Under the pieces are notes generated by a model that was not told where the DNA came from, ran no database searches, and worked only from the letters and a program-made list of their open reading frames with translations. This document shows positions 6,126-14,668 of a DNA stretch of 23,591 nt, in pieces. Source of the stretch: Vicinamibacteria bacterium (GTDB taxonomy: Bacteria; Acidobacteriota; Vicinamibacteria; Fen-336; JAGNNV01); NCBI GenBank assembly GCA_016650185.1, contig JAENWE010000079.1:1-23591 (forward strand), given 5' to 3'. Numbering within the stretch: the first letter of the stretch is position 1; the number at the start of each line of letters is the position of its first letter. A program made the position numbers and the translations under genes.

Positions 6126-8492
6126 TCAATTCGCGGGGCAAGCGATAGTGGCGGAGAGATAGCCGAGAGACTTCAGTTCTTCGCACTGCTCGCGCGACAT
6201 ACCCTCCAGCTTGTCGCCGGAGACCGCTGGTCGCTTCAGCGAGGCTACCCAGAAAAGGAGGTTCTGCCGGTACATCTCGCGCAGAGCCACGGGGGCCCGC
6301 GGCGCGAAGTCGTGATCCCGGTCTTCGAGATGCGGCCGCGGCGACGACCGGTCAAAAAGAGAGAACTCCGTGGTGACGGTGTTGTAGATGAACGTGTGTG
6401 ACTCATTCCGGACCGCATAGACCGGACGGGCCCACACCGTGCGAGTCAGGACCTCTCGCCGGTCCTCACCTCTGGCCGAGGGGTCCGCCAGCCGAGGGAG
6501 GAGAGAAAGACCCTGGAACGCGCGGGCGGCGCCGCCGGACCCGGAGAGACCAAAGATGTCGAGGATGGTGGGCGCGAGGTCGGTGAGATCCACCAACGAC
6601 GCGATACGGGCCGGCGGATGGGTGGCGCGCAGGGAGGAGGGCAGCGCCACGATCAGCGGGACCCGAGCGGTTTCCTCGAAGACCTGGGCGTTATGACCGA
6701 TGTAGGCATGCTCGAACAGGCCTTCGCCGTGATCTCCAATCACGATGACCACGGTGTTGTCGAGCAGTCCACGCGACTCGAGCTCGCCGCGCAGATAGCC
6801 CACCTCCTGATCCGCGAAAGCGAGATTGCCGTCGTAGAGCCGCCGCAGGTGGTCGATCTCCTCGGCCGACAGTTTGATCACCCCCTGGTTCACGTCCTTG
6901 ATCCATTTGTCGGCGGCCGCGCCCCCCTCGCGACGCGACTTCGGAATCGGGGAGTCCGGTCCAAAACGCGTGTCGAAGGGCGGAGGCGGATCGTAGGGCT
7001 GATGAGGCTCGCGGTAGTGGACGTAGGCGAAGAACCGGGTCCCCTCCTTCTTCATTCGATCGAGGAAGGGAGGCAGCACGTTCCGAAAGCCCGTGGCCGC
7101 CGAGCCGTACTTCTTCCAGGGCTCGTTGAACTCCTTGAAACCGCGGTCGAAGCCGTTGTAGGCGCCGGCCACGCTGTTGGCGACGAAGCCCGCGGTATGA
7201 ATCGCCTGAGCGGCCAGGACCTCGGCCAGCATCAGCCGATCGGCCGGGAGCTTGGCCGAGAAAGCGACATCACCGTGATGCCGGTCGGGCTGCTGCGATG
7301 TCCACACCGAAGACATCGCGGCGAGAGTGTACGCCGCGTTCGTATAGGCGTTGTCGAAAATGAAGCCCTCGCGCGCAAAACGATCGAGGTTCGGAGTGGT
7401 ATCTCTCGAATAGCCGTACGCGCCAAAAGACTGGGCGCGCGCCGCGTCCAGAACGATGAAGAGGACGTTGGGCTTCAGTCCACTCAGCGCCTTGGCGAAC
7501 GTATTCACCGCGATCGGCGGAGCGGGGGGGACGCCTCCCGCTTGGGCCAGAATCCTGGGAGCGCGAACCTGCGCGAAGGTGAGGCCGGGGTTCGGTGAGA
7601 TCAAGTCCAGGCGGACCACGAAAGGCGCACCCGCGGCGCCCCCGAGCTCGATGCGAACGGGTTGGTTCCGGGGGCCAAGGGGCACCTGAACGCTCTTCCG
7701 GGTCCGTCCATCCGTGGAATCAAAGTCGACTTGGAGGGTCCCCTTCCCGCCCGACGACGCCGACCATGGCGAAAGCGCCGCGTCGAACTCCAGCGTCGCG
7801 GCCTCGGGAAGACGGAACGCGAAGGAGGTCTGCGATCCGCCGGGCAGGACGATGGACGGAACGCCGTCCTTCTCGGTCACCTCGTAGGCCCTTGGCGTCT
7901 CCCGCTCCCGCAACAGGTCGAGCGTATCGTCGTCCATCTCGCCCACGGTCAGACTGAAAAGGGCGGCGGCAAGATCCCGAGTGTCTCCCGACCCTCCCTT
8001 CAGGCTCGCCGGGACGATGGACCGTGAGAACTGAAGCTCAAGTCGGGCTTCAGGGGTCTGCGCTCCGGCCGGCCAGTCGAACCGCACCCGGGAGCGGGTG
8101 GATGGAATGTCCTCCACTCCCAGGCTCTGGCCGTTCGCGCGGATGCTCAGGCGTTGATCGCTGACGCCAGCGTAGGCCTCGAGATCAAAGATAAGCGCGC
8201 GGTCGCGAGCCTCCGGAACATCCAACTTGATCGTGGCCTCCCGCCTCACCCACATGAAGCGCTCGCGAACTCGAGACTCCGGATCGTCGCCGAAGCCGGA
8301 GATGAGATGCGGCTCGGCATCGGGCCAGCCGAAGACGATCACGTCACGAGCCGACGCACGGACGGCGGCGGGCAGGCGATCGGCCAGGTCGTAGATCACC
8401 GCCCTTTCCCCTCGGCTCGAGAAGCGATACAGCAGGGCCCCTGCGAAGGCCACAAGGCCGATGACGATCAGAACGGGGAGAATGCGACGCAT
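6126..8492 (-). CDS. sulfatase-superfamily membrane enzyme with a Thr nucleophile
   Basis: A 788-residue alkaline-phosphatase-superfamily protein. An N-terminal hydrophobic helix (MRRILPVLIVIGLVAFAGAL) anchors it or acts as a signal; residues ~30-330 are beta-rich and unlike a catalytic domain; the sulfatase domain starts at NVLFIVLDAAR (342-352). Metal ligands are visible at D349, at D587/H588 in IGDHGEGLFEH and at H595. The usual Cys/Ser-x-Pro-x-Arg formylglycine motif is absent: the aligned stretch is AYTLAAMSSVWTS, with Thr389 at the nucleophile position, as in LtaS or phosphoethanolamine-transferase relatives. It may therefore be a phospho- or phosphoglycerol-transferase or hydrolase in the periplasm rather than a true sulfatase. 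ATG 8492 is preferred over the upstream in-frame ATG because it directly precedes the hydrophobic helix. The C-terminus carries CEELKSLGYL, a motif frequent in such proteins. Confidence 0.88.
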   Translation of the reverse strand: MRRILPVLIVIGLVAFAGALLYRFSSRGERAVIYDLADRLPAAVRASARDVIVFGWPDAEPHLISGFGDDPESRVRERFMWVRREATIKLDVPEARDRALIFDLEAYAGVSDQRLSIRANGQSLGVEDIPSTRSRVRFDWPAGAQTPEARLELQFSRSIVPASLKGGSGDTRDLAAALFSLTVGEMDDDTLDLLRERETPRAYEVTEKDGVPSIVLPGGSQTSFAFRLPEAATLEFDAALSPWSASSGGKGTLQVDFDSTDGRTRKSVQVPLGPRNQPVRIELGGAAGAPFVVRLDLISPNPGLTFAQVRAPRILAQAGGVPPAPPIAVNTFAKALSGLKPNVLFIVLDAARAQSFGAYGYSRDTTPNLDRFAREGFIFDNAYTNAAYTLAAMSSVWTSQQPDRHHGDVAFSAKLPADRLMLAEVLAAQAIHTAGFVANSVAGAYNGFDRGFKEFNEPWKKYGSAATGFRNVLPPFLDRMKKEGTRFFAYVHYREPHQPYDPPPPFDTRFGPDSPIPKSRREGGAAADKWIKDVNQGVIKLSAEEIDHLRRLYDGNLAFADQEVGYLRGELESRGLLDNTVVIVIGDHGEGLFEHAYIGHNAQVFEETARVPLIVALPSSLRATHPPARIASLVDLTDLAPTILDIFGLSGSGGAARAFQGLSLLPRLADPSARGEDRREVLTRTVWARPVYAVRNESHTFIYNTVTTEFSLFDRSSPRPHLEDRDHDFAPRAPVALREMYRQNLLFWVASLKRPAVSGDKLEGMSREQCEELKSLGYLSATIACPAN

Positions 8493-8614
8493 GCCGGGAA
8501 CGACGGAGGATATGACGGAACCCAGGCGGGTCGAGATTCTGTACGGACGGCCGCGCCCGCGGGCGAAGCCCTGCGACGTTCGCCACAACGGGGTTTCCTA
8601 TCTTCGCCGCCCGC

Positions 8615-8643
8615 TTGTCAGGAAGCCTCCAAGGACGTACATT
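8615..8643 (+). promoter_or_regulatory. sigma70-like promoter of the DUF2853 gene
   Basis: TTGTCA (8615-8620) and TACATT (8638-8643) are separated by 17 bases, a good match to the sigma70 layout. Only nine bases separate the -10 box from the ATG at 8653, so the transcript would begin at or within a few bases of the start codon. This fits the lack of a well-placed Shine-Dalgarno site there. Confidence 0.5.
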
Positions 8644-8652
8644 GGACCCATC

Positions 8653-8991
8653 ATGGCTACCCAAATCGAACTGATCGACAAGTACAGGAAGGAACTCAGC
8701 AAGCTCAAGGTGAAGGTTGACGATGTCCTTCTCAAAGCCGTGGTGAAGTCCCTCGGACCAGCCGTATATCGCGATGACGCGTCGAAGATCTCCGCCGCGG
8801 ACGCCGATGAACTGGAGCGGGTCAAGCAGAACTTCATGGTGAAACGGCTGGGGCTGTCGGACGGGCCCAAGCTTGAAACGATCCTGAACAAGGCCATCGA
8901 CCAGATGGGACGTTCGAACGGGCCGAAGAACCGCGCGGTGTTGTACTACATCATCACCAGGGCTACGAAACGCGAAGCGGCGCTCCTATAG
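8653..8991 (+). CDS. DUF2853 family protein
   Basis: A 112-residue soluble, charged protein matching the DUF2853 family in length and pattern: LIDKYRKELSKL at the start, VKSLGPAVYRDDAS in the middle, then VKQNFMVKRLGL and KNRAVLYYIITR near the end. No catalytic motif is visible and I know of no established function for the family. It is a single-gene unit, divergent from the sulfatase-like gene (160 bases apart) and convergent with the GT-C-like gene, whose stop lies 10 bases away. The nearest purine-rich stretch, AAGGA, is about 18 bases before the ATG, too far for ordinary ribosome binding; together with the promoter position this suggests a leaderless or near-leaderless message. Confidence 0.88.
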   Translation: MATQIELIDKYRKELSKLKVKVDDVLLKAVVKSLGPAVYRDDASKISAADADELERVKQNFMVKRLGLSDGPKLETILNKAIDQMGRSNGPKNRAVLYYIITRATKREAALL

Positions 8992-9001
8992 ACAAATCGT
9001 C

Positions 9002-10333
9002 TCACTGCAGGCCGGTCGCGGCCTTCCCCCGCGGCCACCGGGTGAGAAACACCAAAGCGATCAGAACCGCCGTCCACGCAGTTGCCATGATCCAGTCCGA
9101 GGATTGCGGTCGAGCCAAGTCTGGAAGAAGGCCGTCGATCGGACCTCCGGGCCAAAGCGCATCCCACAATCGGGTCGGCCGCACACGCTTGTTGATGAAG
9201 AGCAGTCGGCCGGGCTGCAAAGCTGCGAAAAGGAAAAGGCCGTAGGACCAGGCCACGGCCGCCCCGATCAATCGCCGGACGCGTGATTGCATCGTTCCAT
9301 CCCATAGCCTCGCCAGCCACAAGGCAAGGAAGGGCGTCATGGGGGCGATGAGTCGGGCCGGGGGGGACTGTCCGCCCCACCACATCCGCCAGAGGAGAAC
9401 CGGCAGCAGGATGGCCAGGGCGAGGACCAGCTCAACTCGCCCGCGCCTCGTTTGCTCCGCCGTCCTTGGAGCGACGGGGCCGATCAGGAGGAGGGCGAGG
9501 AAGGCGGGAGCCACCGGCGCCAGACCATAGGCGCGATCCATGAGCAATCCCATCAGGGCCTGAGCCGGATGGAACGCGGCATCCTCAGGCACTCCGCCGT
9601 AGACGCCTAGCGACGTGGGCGAGCCGAAAATGCTCATCCAGAAGAGCGCGTAGCCGACCGTCCCGAGGGCCGCCACGACAACAAAGACCCGAAGCGATGC
9701 CCGATCGCGGAAGACGAAGGCGGCGAAGGCGATCGCGAGTGAAGTCACCGCCATTCTGGGATGAAGAAACGGCAGAGCGCACGCAATAGCAGCGGCCAGT
9801 CCCGCCGCCCAGGCGCCGTGGCCAAAGCGGAGGAGGCCGTAGGCGCTGAAGAGAGCCAGGGCCGAAGGCGCCTCGGTGTAGACATGCAGCGCGAACGCGG
9901 CGAGTGGAGGGCCGGACGCGAGGGCGCCCGCGAGAAGGGCCGCGCCGGCGGAGAGACCTTCCCGATTGGCGATCCAGAAGGCGAGGGCTCCGACCGCCGC
10001 CACCATCGCCCCCAGAAACAGAACGCAGGCCAGTCGTCCCCCCAGCGCATAGATCGGGGCGAGCAGAAAAGGCAGGCCCGGAGCGTGCCCAGGAAAAGGT
10101 CGCCCGTCCTTTCGAGGTGCTCCATAGTGAGGATCGGTCGGTCCGCCGCGGAACTCTCGCCAGTCTTCACGCTCATAGTTGTCGCGAAGATCCAAATCGC
10201 CCTCGCGCCAGAGGCTTTGCGCCATCACCAGATAGTGCGGCTCATCTCCGGAAGCGTCCATGCGCGGGACGAAGTACGTCGCGAGAGAACCGAAGACCGC
10301 GGTCAGAATGACGAACAACCGCAGGGGAGTCAT
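9002..10333 (-). CDS. polytopic membrane protein, GT-C glycosyltransferase-like
   Basis: A 443-residue protein with roughly ten or more hydrophobic segments. After the first helix comes an acidic motif, GDEPHYL (residues 29-35), in the place where GT-C enzymes such as ArnT or protein mannosyltransferases keep their catalytic aspartate/glutamate, followed by a long soluble loop (LDLRDNYEREDWREF to HAPGLPFLLAPIYALGG). This pattern suggests transfer of a sugar or related group from a polyprenyl-phosphate donor on the outer face of the inner membrane. The ATG at 10333 is chosen over an upstream start at 10384 because GAGG lies five bases before it and the hydrophobic helix follows at once. It sits 31 bases after the sulfatase-like lipoprotein gene and is likely co-transcribed. 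GT-C assignment is by motif and topology, not by close homology. Confidence 0.72.
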   Translation of the reverse strand: MTPLRLFVILTAVFGSLATYFVPRMDASGDEPHYLVMAQSLWREGDLDLRDNYEREDWREFRGGPTDPHYGAPRKDGRPFPGHAPGLPFLLAPIYALGGRLACVLFLGAMVAAVGALAFWIANREGLSAGAALLAGALASGPPLAAFALHVYTEAPSALALFSAYGLLRFGHGAWAAGLAAAIACALPFLHPRMAVTSLAIAFAAFVFRDRASLRVFVVVAALGTVGYALFWMSIFGSPTSLGVYGGVPEDAAFHPAQALMGLLMDRAYGLAPVAPAFLALLLIGPVAPRTAEQTRRGRVELVLALAILLPVLLWRMWWGGQSPPARLIAPMTPFLALWLARLWDGTMQSRVRRLIGAAVAWSYGLFLFAALQPGRLLFINKRVRPTRLWDALWPGGPIDGLLPDLARPQSSDWIMATAWTAVLIALVFLTRWPRGKAATGLQ

Positions 10334-10364
10334 GGACGCCTCACCCTTGCGGCCATGTCCTGGA

Positions 10365-11801
10365 TCAACGACACTCCGCGACATAGCCCATGGCCTTCAG
10401 TTGCTCGCACTCGGCCCGACTCTGAGGAGGCGAGGCCTTCCCTTCGAGTTGAAGCCGGGTCCGAAGCCCCGAGCGCAACTCGATGTCCCGGTATTCATCG
10501 AGGCCCGCCGTGTAGGCCTTCATCACCTCGTTGAGATCGGACCTTGGACGTATCTCCCTGGGGTCCTGCGCGCGATCGTAGAACTCGCGCACCGATGGGA
10601 TCGCGCCGGGATTCGTATCGATGAGCTTGTACCTTCGGTTCCAAATTCCCTGGTGGCCCCGGTCGTTCTCGCCGACCAGGGTGTCGCGGGTCGAATCCTT
10701 CCGCCCGGCCGCGAAGGGCAGAACACTCCGCCCCGCGAGTCCCGACGGGAACGAGACCCGCGCGGCGTCGAGGAGAGTGGGCATGATGTCGAGCGTCGAG
10801 ACCAGCACATCCGATCGCACGGCGGTGGCGCCCCGTCCGACCACGATGAAGGGGATCCTCTGGACGGGGTCGAACAGATTCGCCCCGTGATCGAAGTAGT
10901 AGTCGTGCTCACCCAGACTCTCGCCGTGATCCGAGGAAATGATCACTGTGCTCCGGCTCAGGGAGCCGTTCGCATCCAGTGCTCGCAAAACCTCATCGAC
11001 CTGGGTGTCCACGTACGCGATCTCGCCGTCGTAGGCGTTCACGAAGTCGGAAAGCCGAGTCCTGCCGGGCATGGCCTCCGCCCAGGGCCGCGAGACGCCG
11101 CCGAAGAAACCGTCCACGACCTTCAGGGTGCGATCGGACCTTTCCCGCGTGGGAAAGGCCCGGTCGAAGGGCCGAGGCGGCGTGTAGGGCGCGTGAGGGT
11201 TGACATAGTGCAGCCACAGAAAATAGCCGTCCCTCCTCCCCTTGGCGCGGACATACTCGATCGCCCGCTTGGTGATCTCCTCGGTGCGCGCGACTTCGTC
11301 GAGGAGCGAAGGATCGGCCCACATCTGGGCGTAGGTCTTGAAACCGCGAGAGAAGCCCAGGGAGCTGGAGACATTCGCGTTGTCAACGAAGGCCGCGGTG
11401 TCGTAACCGTCCCTCTGAAGGGTCTCCGCCAGGGTTGGATTGAAGGCGTGAAGCTCGGGATGCTTTGGAGAATAGCCGCTCTCCCCAGCCGTGCGCCCGG
11501 TCATGATGGCCACGAAACTTCCCCGGGTCTTGGGCCAATAGGTGTAGGCCTCCTGGAACACCGCCGCCATCTTCGCCCATCCCTTGAGACGTGGAGTGGT
11601 GGCGCGCGCGTATCCGTAGACGCTCATGTGATCAGGCCGCAGAGTGTCAATCGTGATCAGGATGATCACCGGTCTTTCCTTGGCCACGGGCGTCGCGCTC
11701 GACGAGGCGGCTGAGGCTTTCGACGACAGGGCGGGCTTCCCGGGACAGCCCAGGGCTCCAAGGGCCAGAAATACCGCGGTCAGGAGGTGAGCGCGGGTCA
11801 T
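10365..11801 (-). CDS. sulfatase-superfamily lipoprotein with a Thr nucleophile
   Basis: A 478-residue protein starting with a lipoprotein-like signal (MTRAHLLTAVFLALGALGC, probable lipid-modified Cys19, though the lipobox is not ideal) and a Ser/Ala-rich linker. The catalytic domain begins at IILITIDTLRPDHMSVYGY (D52 first metal ligand); D291 and H292 in SDHGESLGEHD supply the C-terminal site. As in the other family member in this window, the formylglycine motif is missing: YWPKTRGSFVAIMTG places Thr92 at the nucleophile position. A phosphotransferase, phosphodiesterase or inactive sulfatase role is therefore as plausible as sulfatase activity. The ATG overlaps the tsaE stop as ATGA (11801-11798), which fixes the start and implies translational coupling. 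The C-terminus CEQLKAMGYV resembles the end of the other sulfatase-like protein. Confidence 0.88.
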   Translation of the reverse strand: MTRAHLLTAVFLALGALGCPGKPALSSKASAASSSATPVAKERPVIILITIDTLRPDHMSVYGYARATTPRLKGWAKMAAVFQEAYTYWPKTRGSFVAIMTGRTAGESGYSPKHPELHAFNPTLAETLQRDGYDTAAFVDNANVSSSLGFSRGFKTYAQMWADPSLLDEVARTEEITKRAIEYVRAKGRRDGYFLWLHYVNPHAPYTPPRPFDRAFPTRERSDRTLKVVDGFFGGVSRPWAEAMPGRTRLSDFVNAYDGEIAYVDTQVDEVLRALDANGSLSRSTVIISSDHGESLGEHDYYFDHGANLFDPVQRIPFIVVGRGATAVRSDVLVSTLDIMPTLLDAARVSFPSGLAGRSVLPFAAGRKDSTRDTLVGENDRGHQGIWNRRYKLIDTNPGAIPSVREFYDRAQDPREIRPRSDLNEVMKAYTAGLDEYRDIELRSGLRTRLQLEGKASPPQSRAECEQLKAMGYVAECR

Positions 11802-12229
11802 GTGATCTGGATCCGCCGATGAGTGTCGCTGTTTGCGCCGTGAGAGATCTCGACCTTGGTGACCCGGCGCCACGGATACGACTTCATGCGCTCCGCCCAC
11901 TCAATGGCCAGAACGTCGCGGTCACCCGGCAGATCAAACAGGCCGACGTCTTCCGCGCCCAGCTCCGAGGCCAGGCGATAGAGGTCGGCGTGATGGAGCA
12001 GGCGCCCGGACGAGCAGGGATAAGTGGTCTGAATCACGAACGTGGGCGAAGCCACGGCATCGTCGGGGGCGCCCAGGCCGCGGGCCAGGCCACGGACGAA
12101 GGCGGTCTTGCCCGCGCCCAGGTCGCCTTCGAGGAAGATCACCTCCCCCCCTTTGAGATCCTGCGCCATCTGCGAGGCGATCTGCTCCGTCTCGGCTTCA
12201 GAGTTGGATTCGCGGAGGCCTCTCAGCAT
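11798..12229 (-). CDS. tsaE: TsaE, tRNA threonylcarbamoyladenosine biosynthesis ATPase
   Basis: A P-loop ATPase of 143 residues, near the usual ~150. It has Walker A GDLGAGKT (35-42), the family motif SPTFVIQTTY (61-70), HHADLYRL (79-86) and AIEWAERM (108-115). TsaE works with TsaB and TsaD in the cytoplasm to make t6A37 in tRNAs that read ANN codons. Two starts are plausible: ATG 12229, used here, and TTG 12247, which overlaps the nnrDE stop as TTGA (12247-12244) and would give 149 residues with translational coupling; neither has a clear Shine-Dalgarno. The stop overlaps the next gene's ATG. Neighbouring nnrDE is a common partner of tsaE in bacteria. Confidence 0.95.
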   Translation of the reverse strand: MLRGLRESNSEAETEQIASQMAQDLKGGEVIFLEGDLGAGKTAFVRGLARGLGAPDDAVASPTFVIQTTYPCSSGRLLHHADLYRLASELGAEDVGLFDLPGDRDVLAIEWAERMKSYPWRRVTKVEISHGANSDTHRRIQIT

Positions 12230-12243
12230 CTGTAGGTCGTGAC

Positions 12244-13803
12244 TCAACGCCGCAAACCAGCGATGGCCTTGGGCAAGGTGTCCGCGATGTCCCCCGCGAC
12301 CACGCCCCAGGGTCGTCGCTTCCCGGTTCGCTCGCCGGCCAGGCCGTGAATGAACACGCCGGCCGCGGCCGCGAGATCGGGAGCCACGCCACGCGCGAGG
12401 ATCGCGCCGATGGCGCCGGCCAGAACGTCTCCGGCGCCTGCGGTGGCGAGACTCGGACTCCCGGTGGGATTGAGCCAGACCTCGGAGCGCTGATTTCCGA
12501 TCAGGGTATGACGACCCTTGAGCACGACGGTGCTCCGCGTCTCCGCGACCGCGCGCCGCAGGGCGTTGACCCGATCCTTCTGCACCGCAGCACTGTCGGT
12601 GCCGAGCAGGCGCGCCATCTCGCCCGGATGCGGGGTCAGGATGGTCGGCTGGTCGCGCTGAGCGATGCGTGACAACGCTTGGGCGCGCAGGCTGTACAGG
12701 CCGTCCGCGTCCATCACGATGGGCAGGCCGCACCGGGCCACCACGTCCAGGACGAACTCCTGGGTCTTGTCCGAGCGTCCGAGTCCGGGCCCGATCACCA
12801 GGGCGTCCATGCCGACCGCGAGTTCGAGCACGCGGGCCAAGGCACGAGCCACGTCGCCACATTCGGCGCCCTCGCCCAGCGACTCGGTCATCACCTCCGG
12901 CTGCGCGGTGGAGACCACACGGCACACCTCCGTCACCGACGCGACCGTCACCAGACCCGCGCCGGTGCGGAAGGCGCCCCGGGTGGCGAGAACGGCCGCG
13001 CCCGACTTTCCAACCGAACCCGCCACCACCAGAACGTGCCCGAAGTCCCCCTTATGGGAATCTGTCGCGCGCGGCGGGAACACGGCGCGCGCGTCGCTCG
13101 CTTCCAGCTCGTACAGGCGCACGCCGCGATCAGCAAACTGGAGCGCTTCGTCGGGAATGCCAATCTGCGCCACCACCACCGACCCGGCGAGTTCAGACGC
13201 CGGCGAGAAAACCAGGCAGGGTTTCTTCGCCGCGAAGGTGACGGTCACGTCGGCCTCCACCGTCCTCCAGTCCAAAACGCCCCCATCCGCAGGAACGCCT
13301 GAAGGCAGATCGACCGAAACCACGCGCGCGCCCCGCGCGCGCTCCAGCCGGATGGAATCGATCACCAGAGGCGCCAGGTCACGGGGAGCGCCGCGAGAAC
13401 CGGAACCGAGCAGCGCATCAACCATGAGAGAACACCGTCCCAACTCGGACGCCTTCTCCGCCCAATCCGCCTCGGTCCTGATGACGCTCACCTGCAGACG
13501 CACTCGTTCCTTCCTCAGGCGGTCGAAGTGATGGCGGGCATCACCTTTGATCGAATCGGCATCACCGATGATGTAGACACGTGTCCAGTCCGACTTGAGG
13601 ACGCGAGCCACCACGAAGCCGTCGCCTCCGTTATTGCCCAGGCCACAGACGATGGCCACCCGGCGCTCCTTGCCAAAGCGCGACTCGATGGCCCGGGCCA
13701 CGGCCAGGCCGGCGTTCTCCATCAGGGTAGGCCCAGGAACGCCGTGGACGATGGTCCAGGCGTCGGCGGCGCGCATTTCGTCAGCGGTGAGGATCGGTCG
13801 CAT
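12244..13803 (-). CDS. nnrDE: bifunctional NAD(P)H-hydrate epimerase/ADP-dependent dehydratase
   Basis: A 519-residue fusion of the two enzymes that repair hydrated NADH and NADPH in the cytoplasm. The N-terminal epimerase (about 1-220) has LMENAG (27-32), NNGGDG (57-62) and VSVDLPSGV (162-170). The C-terminal ribokinase-like dehydratase (about 240-519) has KGDFGHVLVVAGS (251-263), FRTGAGLVTVAS (278-289), MDADGL (364-369), TPHPGEM (390-396) and the phosphate-binding ATAGAGDVLAG (453-463). Both active sites look intact. The start ATG 13803 lies 9 bases after the uppP stop and the stop touches tsaE, so the three genes form a tight unit. The symbol covers the fused nnrE and nnrD activities. Confidence 0.97.
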   Translation of the reverse strand: MRPILTADEMRAADAWTIVHGVPGPTLMENAGLAVARAIESRFGKERRVAIVCGLGNNGGDGFVVARVLKSDWTRVYIIGDADSIKGDARHHFDRLRKERVRLQVSVIRTEADWAEKASELGRCSLMVDALLGSGSRGAPRDLAPLVIDSIRLERARGARVVSVDLPSGVPADGGVLDWRTVEADVTVTFAAKKPCLVFSPASELAGSVVVAQIGIPDEALQFADRGVRLYELEASDARAVFPPRATDSHKGDFGHVLVVAGSVGKSGAAVLATRGAFRTGAGLVTVASVTEVCRVVSTAQPEVMTESLGEGAECGDVARALARVLELAVGMDALVIGPGLGRSDKTQEFVLDVVARCGLPIVMDADGLYSLRAQALSRIAQRDQPTILTPHPGEMARLLGTDSAAVQKDRVNALRRAVAETRSTVVLKGRHTLIGNQRSEVWLNPTGSPSLATAGAGDVLAGAIGAILARGVAPDLAAAAGVFIHGLAGERTGKRRPWGVVAGDIADTLPKAIAGLRR

Positions 13804-13812
13804 GAGGTCGGT

Positions 13813-14616
13813 TTACCGGAAGAGCCAGAAGGCGATAACGAGAGAGGAAAACGCGAAGCGATACAGCACAAAGGGAAGATAGCTGCCCGTGCGCACCCAG
13901 GCGAAGAGAACCCGGATGCTGACCAGACCTACCAAAGCGGCGGTCACGATCCCGGCGACCAGAGACGCTTCCACACCCCCCGCGAGCATCTTGGGAACTT
14001 TGAGGATCACGGCGCCGAGGGTGACGGGAAGGGCCATCAGAAAACTCAGGCGGGCGGCGGCATTGCGTTCATAGCCGAGAAAGCGAGCGGCGGAGATGGT
14101 GGCGCCCGATCGCGATACGCCCGGGACCAGGGCCAGAGCCTGGGCGAAACCCATGATCATGGCGTCGCGGAAGGTCCAGGCTTCGATCCCTCGTGACGTG
14201 GGCGATCGCGCGTCTGCGAGCCAGAGAACCAGGCCCATGGCGCTCATCGTGGCCGCGACGAGCAGGGCGCTGCGGAACGTGCTCTCGGCCAGATCGTTGA
14301 GCAGCAGGCCGAAAACACCGCCGGGGATGGAGGCCACGGCGAGGAAGCCCAGCCGACGCCCGTCCTCCGAGACGAAAGGATTGCCGTGAGCCTTCAGGCT
14401 GAGGAGGGCGCCTTGAATCATCCGAACCCAGTCTCCCAGCAGCGCGGCCGCCACCGCCACCAGAGTGCCGAGGTGCAAGGCCACATCGAAGGCCAGGGAA
14501 TGCTCCGTCCAGCCCATGAGCCATGGGACAACGATGAGATGCCCCGAACTGGAGATGGGCAGAAATTCGCCCGCGCCCTGGACCACGCCCAGGATGATGG
14601 CTTCGAAGATATTCAT
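13813..14616 (-). CDS. uppP: undecaprenyl-diphosphatase (UppP/BacA)
   Basis: An integral membrane phosphatase of 267 residues that removes a phosphate from undecaprenyl diphosphate so that the lipid carrier can be reused for peptidoglycan and polysaccharide synthesis. The two catalytic motifs are clear: QGAGEFLPISSSGHL (13-27) and PGVSRSGATI (165-174), plus about seven hydrophobic helices. The ATG at 14616 opens with the typical MNIFEAIILGVVQG. It is the first gene of a minus-strand run that continues with nnrDE 9 bases away, and it diverges from the aminotransferase gene across 52 bases. Its product supplies the carrier used by the WbaP-type transferase encoded earlier in the window. Confidence 0.97.
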   Translation of the reverse strand: MNIFEAIILGVVQGAGEFLPISSSGHLIVVPWLMGWTEHSLAFDVALHLGTLVAVAAALLGDWVRMIQGALLSLKAHGNPFVSEDGRRLGFLAVASIPGGVFGLLLNDLAESTFRSALLVAATMSAMGLVLWLADARSPTSRGIEAWTFRDAMIMGFAQALALVPGVSRSGATISAARFLGYERNAAARLSFLMALPVTLGAVILKVPKMLAGGVEASLVAGIVTAALVGLVSIRVLFAWVRTGSYLPFVLYRFAFSSLVIAFWLFR

Positions 14617-14668
14617 TGATTAAGGAGTCGTCGAGGGTTCGGTCGCGGCCACGGATAGACTTCTGGTC

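Noticed and set aside
6618..7598. Plus-strand open frame of 326 codons over the sulfatase-like gene
   Set aside because: Antisense shadow without known motifs; the minus strand carries conserved metal-binding motifs here.
10260..11714. Plus-strand open frame of 484 codons over the lipoprotein gene
   Set aside because: Antisense shadow; low-information composition and no start context.
12230..12925. N-terminal extension of tsaE by more than 200 codons
   Set aside because: This region is the out-of-frame complement of nnrDE, is Arg/Gly-rich, and would make TsaE far longer than its family.
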